The position numbers and the translations under genes were made by a program. Below, piece by piece: positions 1 through 8,581 of a DNA stretch of 64,000 nt. This DNA is from Terrabacter sp. Ter38 (GTDB lineage Bacteria > Actinomycetota > Actinomycetes > Actinomycetales > Dermatophilaceae). Position 1 is the first letter of the stretch. Each line of letters begins with the position of its first letter. The stretch is taken from assembly GCF_024519435.1 (NCBI RefSeq), contig NZ_JALJRZ010000005.1:124001-188000 (forward strand). Reading direction: 5' to 3'. Below the pieces are notes generated by a model. That model saw nothing but the letters and a program-made list of their open reading frames with translations, was not told the DNA's origin and ran no database searches.

Positions 1-713
1 GTCCACCTCCCGCCGAGCTGGAGTCCGATGGTGCGATGCCCGACCATGCCCGAGCCGGAGCCCCAGTTCCACGAGATCGCATAGGGCCAGCGTCCGCGGC
101 CATGGTCGAGGGTCGCCCACGAGGTGCCGGCCGCGATCGGGTAGGGGGTGCCGTCCACGACGAGCCGCCCCACCGCGGGGCGGGCCGGGTCCTTGACGGT
201 GTACTGGAAGAGCCGATCGCTCCACGGCACCACGACGCCGAGTCGTTCATGTCCGGGCACGAGCTGGGCGACGACGTCGAGATCGACGCGCGCGGTTCGC
301 GCGCGGAGTCTGGTGCCCTCCGGGGTGGGGTCGATGTCGATGGACAGACGCGTGGTGCGTGCCCGGGACGGGCCCTCGTCGAGGGTGCCCGGCAGGGTCG
401 TACCGCGGCCGAGCGGAGCCACGGTGTCGACGGCGACCTGCGCACCCGAACGGCGGTCGAGGACGAAGAGCGAGGGGACGGCTGCATACCCGATGTCGGA
501 CACGACCAGGGCGACGACGTGCGTCTCGGACGTGACCGCCCAGTACTCCCAGCGCTTGTTGCGACCCCAGCCGACCCGGCCGTGGCCGACGCCGTCTGCG
601 CGGTGGAGCGAGGAACGTGTCCAGCCCACGGCGGCACGGTTCAACCGACCGTCCCCCAGGGTGAGGTCGACAGGGGCGGTGATCTCGCGTTCGTGGGGCA
701 CGTGACTCATCAT
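1..713 (-). CDS. DUF2804 family protein, partial (C-terminus beyond window)
   Basis: Reading the minus strand from an ATG pair at 713/710 gives an open frame that runs off the window edge with no stop, about 237 residues. It starts MMSHVPHEREITAPVDL and continues with repeated Trp-rich stretches such as GWGRNKRWEYWAV and ISWNWGSGSGMVGH, which I recognise as the DUF2804 family of large (about 330 aa) beta-rich proteins of unknown function; perhaps 90-100 residues are missing. The family is cytoplasmic and has been likened to lipocalin-type folds, so ligand or lipid binding is possible but not shown. No clear Shine-Dalgarno sequence precedes the ATG pair. It lies downstream of, and in the same orientation as, the small gene at 806-1090. 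Confidence 0.72.
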   Translation of the reverse strand, partial: MMSHVPHEREITAPVDLTLGDGRLNRAAVGWTRSSLHRADGVGHGRVGWGRNKRWEYWAVTSETHVVALVVSDIGYAAVPSLFVLDRRSGAQVAVDTVAPLGRGTTLPGTLDEGPSRARTTRLSIDIDPTPEGTRLRARTARVDLDVVAQLVPGHERLGVVVPWSDRLFQYTVKDPARPAVGRLVVDGTPYPIAAGTSWATLDHGRGRWPYAISWNWGSGSGMVGHRTIGLQLGGRW

Positions 714-805
714 CGACCTGTCCACCGACCGGAGGCGGCGGGGGTCGCGTTCCCGACCCACGTCCGACGACCCTCGCTGCTCCGGCCCGGTCCGCAGGGC
801 TCCCG

Positions 806-1090
806 TCACCGAGGGTCGTTCTCGCTCACGCCAAGGCGCACCTTTCCCGTGCGGGGGCACTCGTCCGAGTGCGCGAGCGCGTCCTTTCGCGCCTTGTCCC
901 GGGCCCGACGAGCGGGGCCTGTCCAGTCGCAGCTCTTGCAGTAGCCGAGCACGAACGAGCCGTCCTCCTGCGTCGTGTCGGCGTCGACGCGTTCGAGCGT
1001 CGCGTGGTGCTTGTTGCCCTCGCCATCCTTGACGGTGAGCTCGTCACCGCGGCGCTTGAAGAACCGCGGACCACCCCCAGACTTCGCCAT
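806..1090 (-). CDS. Small protein with possible zinc-binding CxxC...HxxxC motif
   Basis: A 94-residue protein if the ATG at 1090 (MAKSGGGPRFFKRRGDEL) is used; the frame stays open to 1246 but that extension is Arg/Pro-rich and looks non-coding, so I chose the internal start, with AGGCGA about 10 nt upstream. The body is basic and charged. CKSCDW near residues 58-63 and a later HSDEC form C-x2-C and H-x3-C pairs that could hold one zinc. No known family recognised. It may be cotranscribed with the DUF2804 gene 93 nt downstream. Confidence 0.55.
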   Translation of the reverse strand: MAKSGGGPRFFKRRGDELTVKDGEGNKHHATLERVDADTTQEDGSFVLGYCKSCDWTGPARRARDKARKDALAHSDECPRTGKVRLGVSENDPR

Positions 1091-1250
1091 GGCGACATCG
1101 TCGCCTGCTTCGGCGCCGGGGCCAAGTGGCTGGCCAGGGCGCGGATGGCCGCCCGCGCGGGTGCCCGGCCGGCGCGAGACGCGGATCGACCCGTGGATGG
1201 ACCTATCCCGGTCAACTGGCGAGGTCGACTGAGTTCTTCGAATCATGCTC

Positions 1251-1280
1251 TTGCACAGACGAACTCGACGGTGCTACAAC
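1251..1280 (+). promoter_or_regulatory. Candidate housekeeping promoter for hsp20
   Basis: TTGCAC (1251-1256) and TACAAC (1275-1280) are separated by 18 nt in a locally AT-richer stretch about 80 nt upstream of the hsp20 start. This fits a sigma-70-type promoter. I found no HAIR or CIRCE heat-shock inverted repeat here. Confidence 0.4.
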
Positions 1281-1360
1281 ATTCCTACAGCGCATGCCAC
1301 GACGTGTGAGATGCGGTCGTGGCCACCATGGAGCATCTGGACATGATGGAGGTGACGACG

Positions 1361-1813
1361 ATGCTGATGCGCACCGACCCCTTCCGTGACCCCTTCCGCG
1401 ACCTCGACCGGGTGGCGCAGCTGGCCCTCGGCGCCAGCGGCACCCTGGCCAGACCCTCGGCCATGCCGATGGACGCCTGGCGCGACGGGGACACCTTCCA
1501 CGTCGAGCTGGACCTGCCGGGCGTCGACCCGCAGTCCATCGACCTCGACGTCGAACGGAACGTCGTGACGGTCAAGGCCGAGCGGCCCACCCGCGCGAGC
1601 GACGCCGATCTCATCGCTGCCGAGCGGCCACGGGGCGTCTTCAGCCGCCAGCTCGTGCTGGGCGACAGCCTCGACACCGAGCAGATCCGCGCGAGCTACG
1701 ACGCGGGAGTCCTTCGGCTCGCGATCCCGGTGGCGGAGCGCGCCAAGCCGCGCCGGATCGAGATCTCCCAGGACGCCGACAGCGCCGACGACCGGAAGAC
1801 CATCACCGCCTGA
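1361..1813 (+). CDS. Hsp20/alpha-crystallin small heat-shock protein
   Basis: A 150-residue ATP-independent holdase that keeps unfolding proteins soluble in the cytoplasm. It has the short N-terminal arm [17 protein letters not shown], then the alpha-crystallin beta-sandwich beginning at [20 protein letters not shown], and the A-x-x-x-G-V-L family signature as [12 protein letters not shown] near the end, followed by an acidic tail. This resembles the mycobacterial Hsp18/Acr1-type proteins. The start at 1361 is preferred over the in-frame GTG at 1319 because GGAGGT lies at 1348-1353, about 7 nt upstream. A promoter-like pair sits at 1251-1280. Regulation by HspR or a stress sigma factor cannot be inferred. 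Confidence 0.93.
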   Translation: MLMRTDPFRDPFRDLDRVAQLALGASGTLARPSAMPMDAWRDGDTFHVELDLPGVDPQSIDLDVERNVVTVKAERPTRASDADLIAAERPRGVFSRQLVLGDSLDTEQIRASYDAGVLRLAIPVAERAKPRRIEISQDADSADDRKTITA

Positions 1814-1821
1814 GGGACGGG

Positions 1822-2232
1822 ATGGTGATGGTCACGCCAACCGAGTCGGTCACCGACGTCGACGAAGCCTTCCTGGCCCTCGTCTGCGATGACGAGGAGT
1901 TGCTGCGCGCCGAGTTCGACGCGATCGTCGATGCCGCCTGGCCGCCGGGCGGCACGCACCGCCGACCTGCTGACCCCGATGGCGCGCCCGGCGATCGGGC
2001 GCGTGTCGAGGACCGGTGCCGCACGGCGGCGCTGCGGGCCGTGCGGCGCGAGGGCGGTCCCGTCGACCGCGGCCGGGAACGCGCCCCGCCGCCGTCGTTC
2101 GAGCGTCGGGCTCGTCCCGCTGCCGGCTCACCGGGTGGTTCGCGCCACCCGGTGAGCCGGCGTCACGTCGTCGGGGAGGGCGCCGACCCGCGCGCGGTGG
2201 GCACTCGTCTCAGCCGACCGCCGGCCTGCTGA
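1822..2232 (+). CDS. Hypothetical protein with conserved-looking acidic N-terminus
   Basis: The first 40 residues (MVMVTPTESVTDVDEAFLAL, then ...DDEELLRAEFDAIVDAAW) look like genuine coding and resemble small actinobacterial proteins I have seen near this type of locus. After about residue 42 the composition turns Arg/Pro/Gly-rich with no predicted fold. A near-perfect 17-bp hairpin (2122-2161) lies inside the 3' part of the frame, so the true gene may end before it, or a frameshift or lost stop codon may have extended the frame. It starts 8 nt after hsp20 and could be cotranscribed with it. Function unknown. Confidence 0.4.
   Translation: MVMVTPTESVTDVDEAFLALVCDDEELLRAEFDAIVDAAWPPGGTHRRPADPDGAPGDRARVEDRCRTAALRAVRREGGPVDRGRERAPPPSFERRARPAAGSPGGSRHPVSRRHVVGEGADPRAVGTRLSRPPAC
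2122..2161. terminator. Strong hairpin, likely terminator of the hsp20 transcript
   Basis: A perfect 17-bp stem (2122-2138 with 2145-2161) encloses the 6-nt loop TTCGCG. There is no U-tract, as is usual for high-GC actinobacterial terminators. It overlaps the doubtful 3' part of the preceding open frame. Confidence 0.6.
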
Positions 2233-2352
2233 CCGAAGAGCCTGCGCGCCGCGCTGACGCGCCAGCCGTCCGGCGCGACAGCCACTGACGAGGGCGCAGT
2301 AACCTGAGGCCACGCCCTGACCGTCCACCAGCAGATCCGGAGACCCAGCACC

Positions 2353-2568
2353 GTGACGTCGCAGCCCGAATGGAGAAGCGGAACCCGCCACCCGACGGGC
2401 GGCTACGACAAGGTCATCGTCGCCCGGGGCGACACCCTCTACTTCACGGCCGCGCGGCTGCACCGGCTCGACGGCCCGGCCGTCGAGGCCGAGGACGGCT
2501 CCGTCCAGTACTGGGTGCACGGCAAGCAGGTGTCCGAGCAGGAGTATCACGACCGCCCGCAGGCGTAG
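2353..2568 (+). CDS. Small hypothetical protein (71 aa)
   Basis: Starts at GTG 2353 with CCGGAG about 11 nt upstream. The sequence RLHRLDGPAVEAEDGSVQYW followed by VHGKQVSEQEY resembles one copy of the LHR-DGPA...G-Y-W-x-x-G-K repeat that occurs in tandem in some phage and bacterial proteins (MORN-like beta-hairpin units), here as a single unit. Codon usage is normal for the region. No function can be assigned; it stands alone between a terminator and the lsr2 gene. Confidence 0.55.
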   Translation: MTSQPEWRSGTRHPTGGYDKVIVARGDTLYFTAARLHRLDGPAVEAEDGSVQYWVHGKQVSEQEYHDRPQA

Positions 2569-2630
2569 TCGCTGACGCCGCGCGCCGACGCGTCGACGCG
2601 TCGAGTCTTCCGCGCCGTGGGGTCGAGCGG

Positions 2631-2975
2631 CTACCGGTGAGCGTCGTCGTACGCCGTCACCACGGCCTGAGGGATCCGCCCCCGCGCAGGGGCGTGCTGC
2701 CCCGTCTCGGCCGCCCAGGCCCGGATCAGCGCGTTGCGGGACTCGCCCACCGCGGGCAGCACCGTCGTCGACCGCGCAGGTGCCGTATGCGTCCGGCGCT
2801 CGTCACCGGCGCGCCGAGCTCCGGCCACCCAGGCCTCGAGCGTCGAGCGGAGGGCGTCGGCGTTCGCCTCCGAGAGGTCGATCTCGAAGGAGTCCCCGTC
2901 GAGGCCGAAGGTGACGGTCTCGACGGCCTCGGTGCCGTCGAGGTCGTCGACGAGGGAGACGATGGTCCGGCGCAT
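2631..2975 (-). CDS. lsr2: Lsr2-family nucleoid-associated protein
   Basis: 114 residues, the normal Lsr2 length. The N-terminal dimerisation domain is evident in LVDDLDGTEAVETVTFGLDG and FEIDLSEANADALRSTL; after a linker the C-terminal DNA-binding domain RNALIRAWAAETGQ carries the AT-hook-like RGR at residues 98-100 (family core G/R-G-R), followed by IPQAVVTAY. Lsr2 bridges DNA and silences AT-rich genes. The gene is divergent from the ferric ABC operon; the 130-nt spacer contains the iron box. Mycobacterial Lsr2 has known links to iron control of gene expression, but a functional link here is only inferred from position. Confidence 0.9.
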   Translation of the reverse strand: MRRTIVSLVDDLDGTEAVETVTFGLDGDSFEIDLSEANADALRSTLEAWVAGARRAGDERRTHTAPARSTTVLPAVGESRNALIRAWAAETGQHAPARGRIPQAVVTAYDDAHR

Positions 2976-3028
2976 GGGACGAGCCTAGTGGCGCCCCGGG
3001 AGTGGACGGAGGCCCACTCCACCCTGTG

Positions 3029-3047
3029 TAAGGTAAGGCTTACCTAC
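3029..3047. promoter_or_regulatory. IdeR/DtxR-type iron box
   Basis: The 19-mer TAAGGTAAGGCTTACCTAC matches the DtxR/IdeR consensus TTAGGTTAGGCTAACCTAA at 15 of 19 positions and contains a perfect palindrome AGGTAAG-G-CTTACCT. It lies about 60 nt upstream of the iron-transport operon, so Fe(II)-loaded repressor would shut the importer down. Confidence 0.8.
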
Positions 3048-3105
3048 TCAGGCACGCCGTCCGACGGGACCGGCGCGCCCCTCCGGATCCACGAAGGCAG
3101 CTCAC

Positions 3106-4146
3106 ATGACCTCCCGCCCCCGCACCACCATCGGCGTCGCCATCGCGGCGGCCGGCGCCCTCGCCCTGACGGCCTGCGGCTCCGGCTCCTCCTCCGGCAA
3201 CGGCGCGACCGACGGATCGGGCAGCATCACCGTCTACAACGCGCAGCACGAGAGCCTCACGAAGGAGTGGGTCGACGCGTTCACGAAGCAGACCGGCATC
3301 ACGGTCACCGTGCGCAACGGCGACGACTCCGAGATGTCCAACCAGATCGTCCAGGAGGGCGCGGCGTCGCCAGCCGACGTCTTCCTCACCGAGAACAGCC
3401 CCGCCATGACGCAGGTCGAGAACGCCGGGCTCTTCGCCGACGTCGACGCGGCGACTCTCGACCAGGTTCCCGCCGGGTTCCGCCCGTCCACCGGCACGTG
3501 GACCGGGATCGCGGCCCGCTCGACGGTCCTCGTCTACGACAAGCGCAAGCTGCAGGAGAACCAGCTGCCCGCCTCGATGCTCGACCTCGCCAAGCCCGAG
3601 TGGAAGGGCCGCTGGGCGGCCTCGCCGTCGGGCGCCGACTTCCAGGCCATCGTCTCGGCGCTGCTCGAGCTCAAGGGCGAGACCGTGACGAACGACTGGC
3701 TCACGGCGATGAAGACCAACGCCAAGGCCTACAAGGGCAACAGCACCGCGATGAAGGCGGTGAACTCCGGCGAGGTCGAGACGGCGCTCATCTACCACTA
3801 CTACTACTACGGGGACCAGGCGAAGACCGGCGAGAACTCGGCCAACGTCGGCACCCACTACTTCAGGAACCAGGACCCGGGCGCCTTCGTGTCCGTCTCC
3901 GGCGGTGGCGTGCTCAAGGCGTCGAAGAACGCCGCGGCCGCCCAGTCCTTCCTCAAGTTCGTCACCGGCAAGGCCGGCCAGGAGGTGCTCCGACACGGCA
4001 CGTCCTTCGAGTACGCCATCGGCTCCGACGTGCCCTCCAACCCGGCGCTCGTGCCCCTGAAGGACCTCCAGGCCCCGACGGTCGACCCCGCCAAGCTCAA
4101 CTCCGCCACGGTCACCGATCTGATGACCAAGGCGGGTCTGCTGTAG
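3106..4146 (+). CDS. Ferric iron ABC transporter, substrate-binding lipoprotein
   Basis: 346 residues. A signal peptide ends in the lipobox LTAC (Cys near residue 24), followed by a Ser/Gly linker. The mature protein starts [20 protein letters not shown], typical of the FbpA/FutA class of periplasmic-type Fe(III)-binding proteins (family 1 solute-binding, PF13416/PF13343-like). The adjacent tyrosines in [10 protein letters not shown] are the kind that coordinate iron in this class. It is the first gene of an operon with the permease (7 nt downstream) and ATPase, preceded by an iron box, which supports ferric iron over other anions or polyamines. Membrane-anchored on the outer face of the cytoplasmic membrane. 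Confidence 0.92.
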   Translation: MTSRPRTTIGVAIAAAGALALTACGSGSSSGNGATDGSGSITVYNAQHESLTKEWVDAFTKQTGITVTVRNGDDSEMSNQIVQEGAASPADVFLTENSPAMTQVENAGLFADVDAATLDQVPAGFRPSTGTWTGIAARSTVLVYDKRKLQENQLPASMLDLAKPEWKGRWAASPSGADFQAIVSALLELKGETVTNDWLTAMKTNAKAYKGNSTAMKAVNSGEVETALIYHYYYYGDQAKTGENSANVGTHYFRNQDPGAFVSVSGGGVLKASKNAAAAQSFLKFVTGKAGQEVLRHGTSFEYAIGSDVPSNPALVPLKDLQAPTVDPAKLNSATVTDLMTKAGLL

Positions 4147-4153
4147 TTCTCGG

Positions 4154-5770
4154 GTGACCACCGACCTCACCGCACCCGGCGCGCACCGCGCGACCGGCAC
4201 CGGCACGGCTCCCACGCCGGGCCCGGGCACCCGCCCGGGCCCGGCGTCCGGGCGTCGGCGACCGCACGCCCTCGCGGTCATCGCCGTACTCATCGCGCTC
4301 TTCTCGCTCGTGCCCCTCGGCTACGTCATCGCGATGACGGTCGCCACCGGATGGGACACCGCGGTCAGTCTCATCTTCCGAGCGCGCGTCGGTGAGCTGC
4401 TCCTCAACACCATCCTGCTCATGGCCGTCTCGGTGCCGCTGTGCCTCGTCCTCGGCGTCGGTGGCGCCTGGCTCGTCGAGCGGACCTCTCTGCGCGGCAA
4501 CAGGTTCTGGGCGCTCGCGCTGGCCGCGCCGCTCGCCATCCCGGCGTTCGTCAACAGCTACGGGTGGGTGTCGGCCGTGCCGTCCCTCGCCGGCCTCTGG
4601 TCGGGCGTCCTCATCTCGGTGCTGTCGTACTTCCCGCTCGTCTACATCCCGGCGGCGGCGACCCTGAGCCGCCTCGACCCGTCCCTCGAGGAGTCCGCGG
4701 CCTCGCTCGGTCTCGGCCCGTGGCAGGTCTTCCGCCGGGTCGTGCTGCCCCAGCTACGGCTCGCGATGACCGGCGGCGCGCTGCTCGTCGGACTGCACCT
4801 GCTCGCCGAGTACGGCGCTTTCGCGATGATCCGCTTCGACACCTTCACGACGGCGATCATGGTGCAGTACCAGTCGACCTTCAACGGCGCTGCCGGCAAC
4901 ATGCTCGCCAGCGTCCTCGTCGTCCTGTGCCTCCTGCTGCTCGTCGCCGAGGTCCGCAGCCGCGGCACCGCTCGCTACGCCCGCGTCGGCTCCGGTGGAC
5001 AGGCGGCCCCGGGGCGTATGCCGCTCGGTCGGCTCCACGTGCCGGCGCAGCTCGCGCTGCTGCTGCTCGTCGTCCTCGCCGTCGGCGTCCCGATGTGGTT
5101 CGTCGTCCGTTGGGTCGTGCTCGGCGGATCGGAGATCTGGGCTCCCGACGAGCTGGTCCCGGCCCTGCTCCAGACGCTCGTCTACGGCGTGGCCGGTGCG
5201 GTCGCGACGACGCTCGTCGCCTTCCCGATGGCCTTCCTCGCGGTGCGCCGACCGAGCTGGTTCACCCGCTCCCTCGAGCTGTCCAACTACATCACGAGCT
5301 CGATGCCAGGCATCGTCGTCGGCCTCGCCTTCGTCACCGTGTCCATCCGCTTCCTGCCGGCGTTCTACCAGACGGCCGTCGTCCTCGTCGCGGCCTACGT
5401 GCTGCTCTTCCTGCCGCGTGCCCTGGTCAGTCTCCGCTCCGGGCTCGCGCAGGCGCCGCGGGAGCTCGAGGAGGCCGCGCAAGCGCTCGGGGTGCGTCCC
5501 CTCGGCGCCTTCGTCCGGGTCACGCTGCGGCTCACGGCGCCGGCCGCCGCCGGGGGAGCGGCGCTGGTCTTCCTCGCCATCGTCAACGAGCTGACGGCGA
5601 CCCTCCTGCTCGCCCCCAACGGCACCACCACCCTCGCGACGGAGTTCTGGGCCAAGAGCAGCGAGATCGACTACGCCGGTGCCGCGCCCTACGCCCTACT
5701 CATGGTCGTGCTCTCGGCACCGATGACCTACCTGCTGTTCCAGCAGTCGAAGAAAGCGGCCGGACAATGA
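4154..5770 (+). CDS. Ferric iron ABC transporter, fused permease
   Basis: 538 residues from GTG 4154. Two homologous membrane modules, each about six helices, separated by a cytoplasmic linker near residues 260-290, as in FbpB/SfuB permeases. Each module carries an EAA loop that docks the ATPase: [20 protein letters not shown] in the first half and [20 protein letters not shown] in the second. The N-terminal 35 residues are Pro/Gly/Thr-rich and cytoplasmic. The stop overlaps the ATPase start (ATGA), indicating translational coupling. It forms the channel that passes Fe(III) from the binding lipoprotein to the cytoplasm. Confidence 0.92.
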   Translation: MTTDLTAPGAHRATGTGTAPTPGPGTRPGPASGRRRPHALAVIAVLIALFSLVPLGYVIAMTVATGWDTAVSLIFRARVGELLLNTILLMAVSVPLCLVLGVGGAWLVERTSLRGNRFWALALAAPLAIPAFVNSYGWVSAVPSLAGLWSGVLISVLSYFPLVYIPAAATLSRLDPSLEESAASLGLGPWQVFRRVVLPQLRLAMTGGALLVGLHLLAEYGAFAMIRFDTFTTAIMVQYQSTFNGAAGNMLASVLVVLCLLLLVAEVRSRGTARYARVGSGGQAAPGRMPLGRLHVPAQLALLLLVVLAVGVPMWFVVRWVVLGGSEIWAPDELVPALLQTLVYGVAGAVATTLVAFPMAFLAVRRPSWFTRSLELSNYITSSMPGIVVGLAFVTVSIRFLPAFYQTAVVLVAAYVLLFLPRALVSLRSGLAQAPRELEEAAQALGVRPLGAFVRVTLRLTAPAAAGGAALVFLAIVNELTATLLLAPNGTTTLATEFWAKSSEIDYAGAAPYALLMVVLSAPMTYLLFQQSKKAAGQ

Positions 5771-6933
5771 CCACGACACCCCCGTCGACCTCCTCGCACC
5801 CGCCGGTCGACTACCACGACCCGTCGGCCCGGGGCCGTCTCGAGGTCAAGGGACTGACGAAGAGCTTCGGTCCGCAGCAGGTGCTGCGCGGCGTCACGCT
5901 GTCGGTCGACCCGGGGAGCACGACGGCCATCGTCGGTCCGTCGGGCTCAGGCAAGACGACCCTGCTGCGGCTCATCGCCGGCTTCGAGGGCGCCGACGCG
6001 GGCTCGGTCACCCTGAGCGGGCGCGCGCTCGCCGGTATCGATGCCTGGGTGCCCGCGCACCACCGCGACGTGGGCTACGTCGCCCAGGACGGCGCCCTCT
6101 TCCCCCACCTCACCGTCGGCCAGAACATCGCCTTCGGCATCGATGCCTCCGACCTGGCCGGCGGGCGCAAGGCCGTGCGGGCGCGTGTGGCCGAGCTGCT
6201 CGAGATGGTCTCGCTCGACGGCGCGCTCGCGGCGCGGCGACCGCACGAGATCTCGGGCGGGCAGCAGCAGCGGGTGGCGCTCGCGCGGGCCCTCGCCCGC
6301 GAACCCGAGCTCATGCTCCTCGACGAGTCCTTCTCTGCCCTCGACGCGGGTCTGCGGGTCGCGACGCGTCGCACCGTGGCCAAGGTGCTGCACGACGCCG
6401 GCATCACGACGGTCCTCGTGACGCACGACCAGGCCGAGGCACTGAGCTTCGCCGACCAGGTCGCCGTGATGCGCGACGGTCTGCTCGCGCAGGTCGACAG
6501 CCCGCTCGAGGTCTACACGAGACCCGTCGACCGGGCCACGGCCGAGTTCCTCGGCGACGCGGTGATGCTCGAGGCGTGGGTCGACGGCGACACGGCGACG
6601 TGCTCTCTCGGGTCCGTCCCGCTGGCGGCCACGACCCTCCGCGGACGAGTGCAGCTCATGCTCCGACCGGAGCAGATCCGCGTCGACGACGACGGCCCGA
6701 TCCGCGGGGTCGTCGTCGACACCGACTACTTCGGTCCCGAGAGCACGGTTCGTCTCGAGCTGACCTCGAGCCGCGAACCCGGTTGTGAGACATCGGCGCT
6801 CGCTCGGGAGGGTGAGATCATCAGCATCCGCCACTCCAACGCGTTCATCGCCGCCAGGGGCACCGAGCTCCGGTTGCGCATCGAGGGCGAGGCCATCGCC
6901 TTCCCGGCGACGGCAACCGGCGCCCCAGCCTGA
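5767..6933 (+). CDS. Ferric iron ABC transporter, ATP-binding protein
   Basis: 388 residues starting inside the permease stop (ATGA). Walker [16 protein letters not shown]-loop in [16 protein letters not shown], signature [15 protein letters not shown], Walker [14 protein letters not shown] (Ser where Pro is common after DE), and H-loop [11 protein letters not shown]. The last 110 residues form the TOBE-like regulatory domain usual for FbpC ([12 protein letters not shown] onwards). It energises import by the fused permease. Convergent with the HerA-like gene 34 nt away. Confidence 0.93.
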   Translation: MTTTPPSTSSHPPVDYHDPSARGRLEVKGLTKSFGPQQVLRGVTLSVDPGSTTAIVGPSGSGKTTLLRLIAGFEGADAGSVTLSGRALAGIDAWVPAHHRDVGYVAQDGALFPHLTVGQNIAFGIDASDLAGGRKAVRARVAELLEMVSLDGALAARRPHEISGGQQQRVALARALAREPELMLLDESFSALDAGLRVATRRTVAKVLHDAGITTVLVTHDQAEALSFADQVAVMRDGLLAQVDSPLEVYTRPVDRATAEFLGDAVMLEAWVDGDTATCSLGSVPLAATTLRGRVQLMLRPEQIRVDDDGPIRGVVVDTDYFGPESTVRLELTSSREPGCETSALAREGEIISIRHSNAFIAARGTELRLRIEGEAIAFPATATGAPA

Positions 6934-6967
6934 CGGGTGAGCGCCGCAGGGCGCCCGAGGTCGTCCT

Positions 6968-8401
6968 TCAGGGCATCGGCACCGGGACGTCGGTGCCGCC
7001 CTGCGGGGTGATGCGTCCACGGACCTGCACCACGCTCGGCATGGGGACGAACCCGCCGGCGAGCAGCGCCTCACCCTGACGGAAGCGGGCGGCCTGCGCG
7101 AGCAGCCCACGGGGCACGAACCCGAAGACGGAGGCGAGCTGGTCGAGGTCGTCCCGCGAGTTCATCCGCATCAGCGTCAGGTTGTCGCACTGGGACACGA
7201 TGCCGGGGTGCACCTTCGAGGGACGCTGCGTCGACAGGAGCAACCAGAGGCCGTACTTCCGGCCCTCGGCGGCGATCTGGATGAGCCGGTCGCGCACCGC
7301 GACTCCGAGGGGGGTCTCGGGCTCCGGTGGGCAGAGGTTGTGCGCCTCGTCGACGACGATGAGGAGGGGGCGGCGTTCGGTGCGCCGGGCCCACAGGTCG
7401 TCGAGGACGGCGAGCGCCACGGTGAGCTGCTCCTCGGGACGGTCGTAGCCACCGAGGTCGACGACCGTCGCGGCCGGTCGGCGCTCGATGACGTCCGTGA
7501 CGGCCGTGGCTCCGAATGCCCAGGTCCTCGTCCACTCGGTGAGGCCGAGGTTCTCGAGGCGCTGCGCCAGGGCTTCGGCGTCCGGGTCGCCGAGCGAGCG
7601 CAGGTACGGGACGATCTGACCCGCGTCCACGGTCTGGAAGTCTCCTCCGAAGAGGCGCAGCAGCGCGTTGTACTCGGCCCGGTCGACGACCGGGTCGAGA
7701 CGCAGGACCGCGGCCTTGGCCCGGGACGTGAGCTCGGTGAAGCGCACCCGCAGCGGGTTCTGCTCGTCGTCGGGCCGCAGGATGACGACCTCACGGTCAT
7801 GGAGTGCGTCGGCCTGCTCGTCCTCCGCGCCGGCCTGGACGGCCTGCTCGTGAAGGCGCACGAAGTCGCTGTTGGGGTCGAAGACGACCATGGGGAGGCG
7901 GGTCGTCAGGAGGATCCGCTCGAGGAGCACGCCGAGGGCGTACGTCTTGCCGGAGCCGCTCTGTCCGCACCAGAACGTGTGTCGGTTGAGGCGGTTGGGC
8001 ACGAGCGCGACGCCCACCGACTCCTGGCCCGCGAGGTGGCCGAGGTGCAGCCGGGGGTCGCCGCCCGACAGCAGCCGCTGCACGGTGTCGGGCCGGGTCG
8101 GCCGAACCGGGACCTCGTGCCGCGGCGAGTCCGCGGGTCGCCCCGAACCGGAGCCACTCCCGACCTGCACCAGCGTGCCGGTGGCGGCGAAGCCGACGCC
8201 CGACGCCTCGTCCGTGACCTCCTCGACGAACGCGAGGATGCCGTCCTCGTCGTCGAGCTCGAGGTAGTCACCCGGCAGCGGGCGCTCGCTCCCGGGGCCG
8301 CGGGCGACGAAGGACCGGCCGTCCGTGGACTCCAGATGGGTCAGCGCCGCAGGCACGGAGGTCGGAGCGGTGGGCGGGTCGACCTCGACGTTCGCAGTCA
8401 T
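6968..8401 (-). CDS. HerA-like ATPase (DUF87/FtsK-HerA superfamily)
   Basis: 477 residues from ATG 8401 (MTANVEVDPPTAPT). An N-terminal beta-barrel-like region (residues 40-85) is followed by a Gly/Ser linker and a HerA-type P-loop domain: Walker A GQSGSGKT at 146-153, Walker B LLIVVDEAH ending at D351-E352, then STQRPSKVHPGIVSQCDN, the sensor-like region typical of HerA/MlaA ATPases. Such enzymes form hexameric DNA pumps. Archaeal HerA works with NurA nuclease in end resection and bacterial relatives pair with nuclease, Sir2 or other effectors in defence, but no such partner is adjacent. Divergent from the membrane hydrolase gene. Role here unknown. Confidence 0.85.
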   Translation of the reverse strand: MTANVEVDPPTAPTSVPAALTHLESTDGRSFVARGPGSERPLPGDYLELDDEDGILAFVEEVTDEASGVGFAATGTLVQVGSGSGSGRPADSPRHEVPVRPTRPDTVQRLLSGGDPRLHLGHLAGQESVGVALVPNRLNRHTFWCGQSGSGKTYALGVLLERILLTTRLPMVVFDPNSDFVRLHEQAVQAGAEDEQADALHDREVVILRPDDEQNPLRVRFTELTSRAKAAVLRLDPVVDRAEYNALLRLFGGDFQTVDAGQIVPYLRSLGDPDAEALAQRLENLGLTEWTRTWAFGATAVTDVIERRPAATVVDLGGYDRPEEQLTVALAVLDDLWARRTERRPLLIVVDEAHNLCPPEPETPLGVAVRDRLIQIAAEGRKYGLWLLLSTQRPSKVHPGIVSQCDNLTLMRMNSRDDLDQLASVFGFVPRGLLAQAARFRQGEALLAGGFVPMPSVVQVRGRITPQGGTDVPVPMP

Positions 8402-8581
8402 GGATCCATGATGCTCACGCCTGGGCCCGATGGGCACCCCTTGGCGCAGAAGGCCGCCGGACAAGCCCGAAGATCACTCTGGAGGGGTGAGCGCATCGCG
8501 CCCCGACGTGTCCATGCTCGAAGCAGGTGGTCGGGTGCGACGAGAGGTCCGCCCGCAGCCGGTCAGTGCCGTGGAGGCCTC

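Noticed and set aside
36-944. Plus-strand open frame of 302 codons
   Set aside because: It is antisense to the DUF2804 gene and the small gene at 806-1090; its translation is Arg/Gly/His-rich with no recognisable family, typical of a GC-rich shadow frame.
1091-1360. Heat-shock operator (HAIR or CIRCE) upstream of hsp20
   Set aside because: No CTTGAGT-N7-ACTCAAG or TTAGCACTC-N9-GAGTGCTAA pattern was found.
2370-4157. Plus-strand open frame of 595 codons over the iron-binding protein gene
   Set aside because: Arg/Gly-rich shadow of the 3106-4146 lipoprotein in another frame; the latter has a signal peptide and family motifs.
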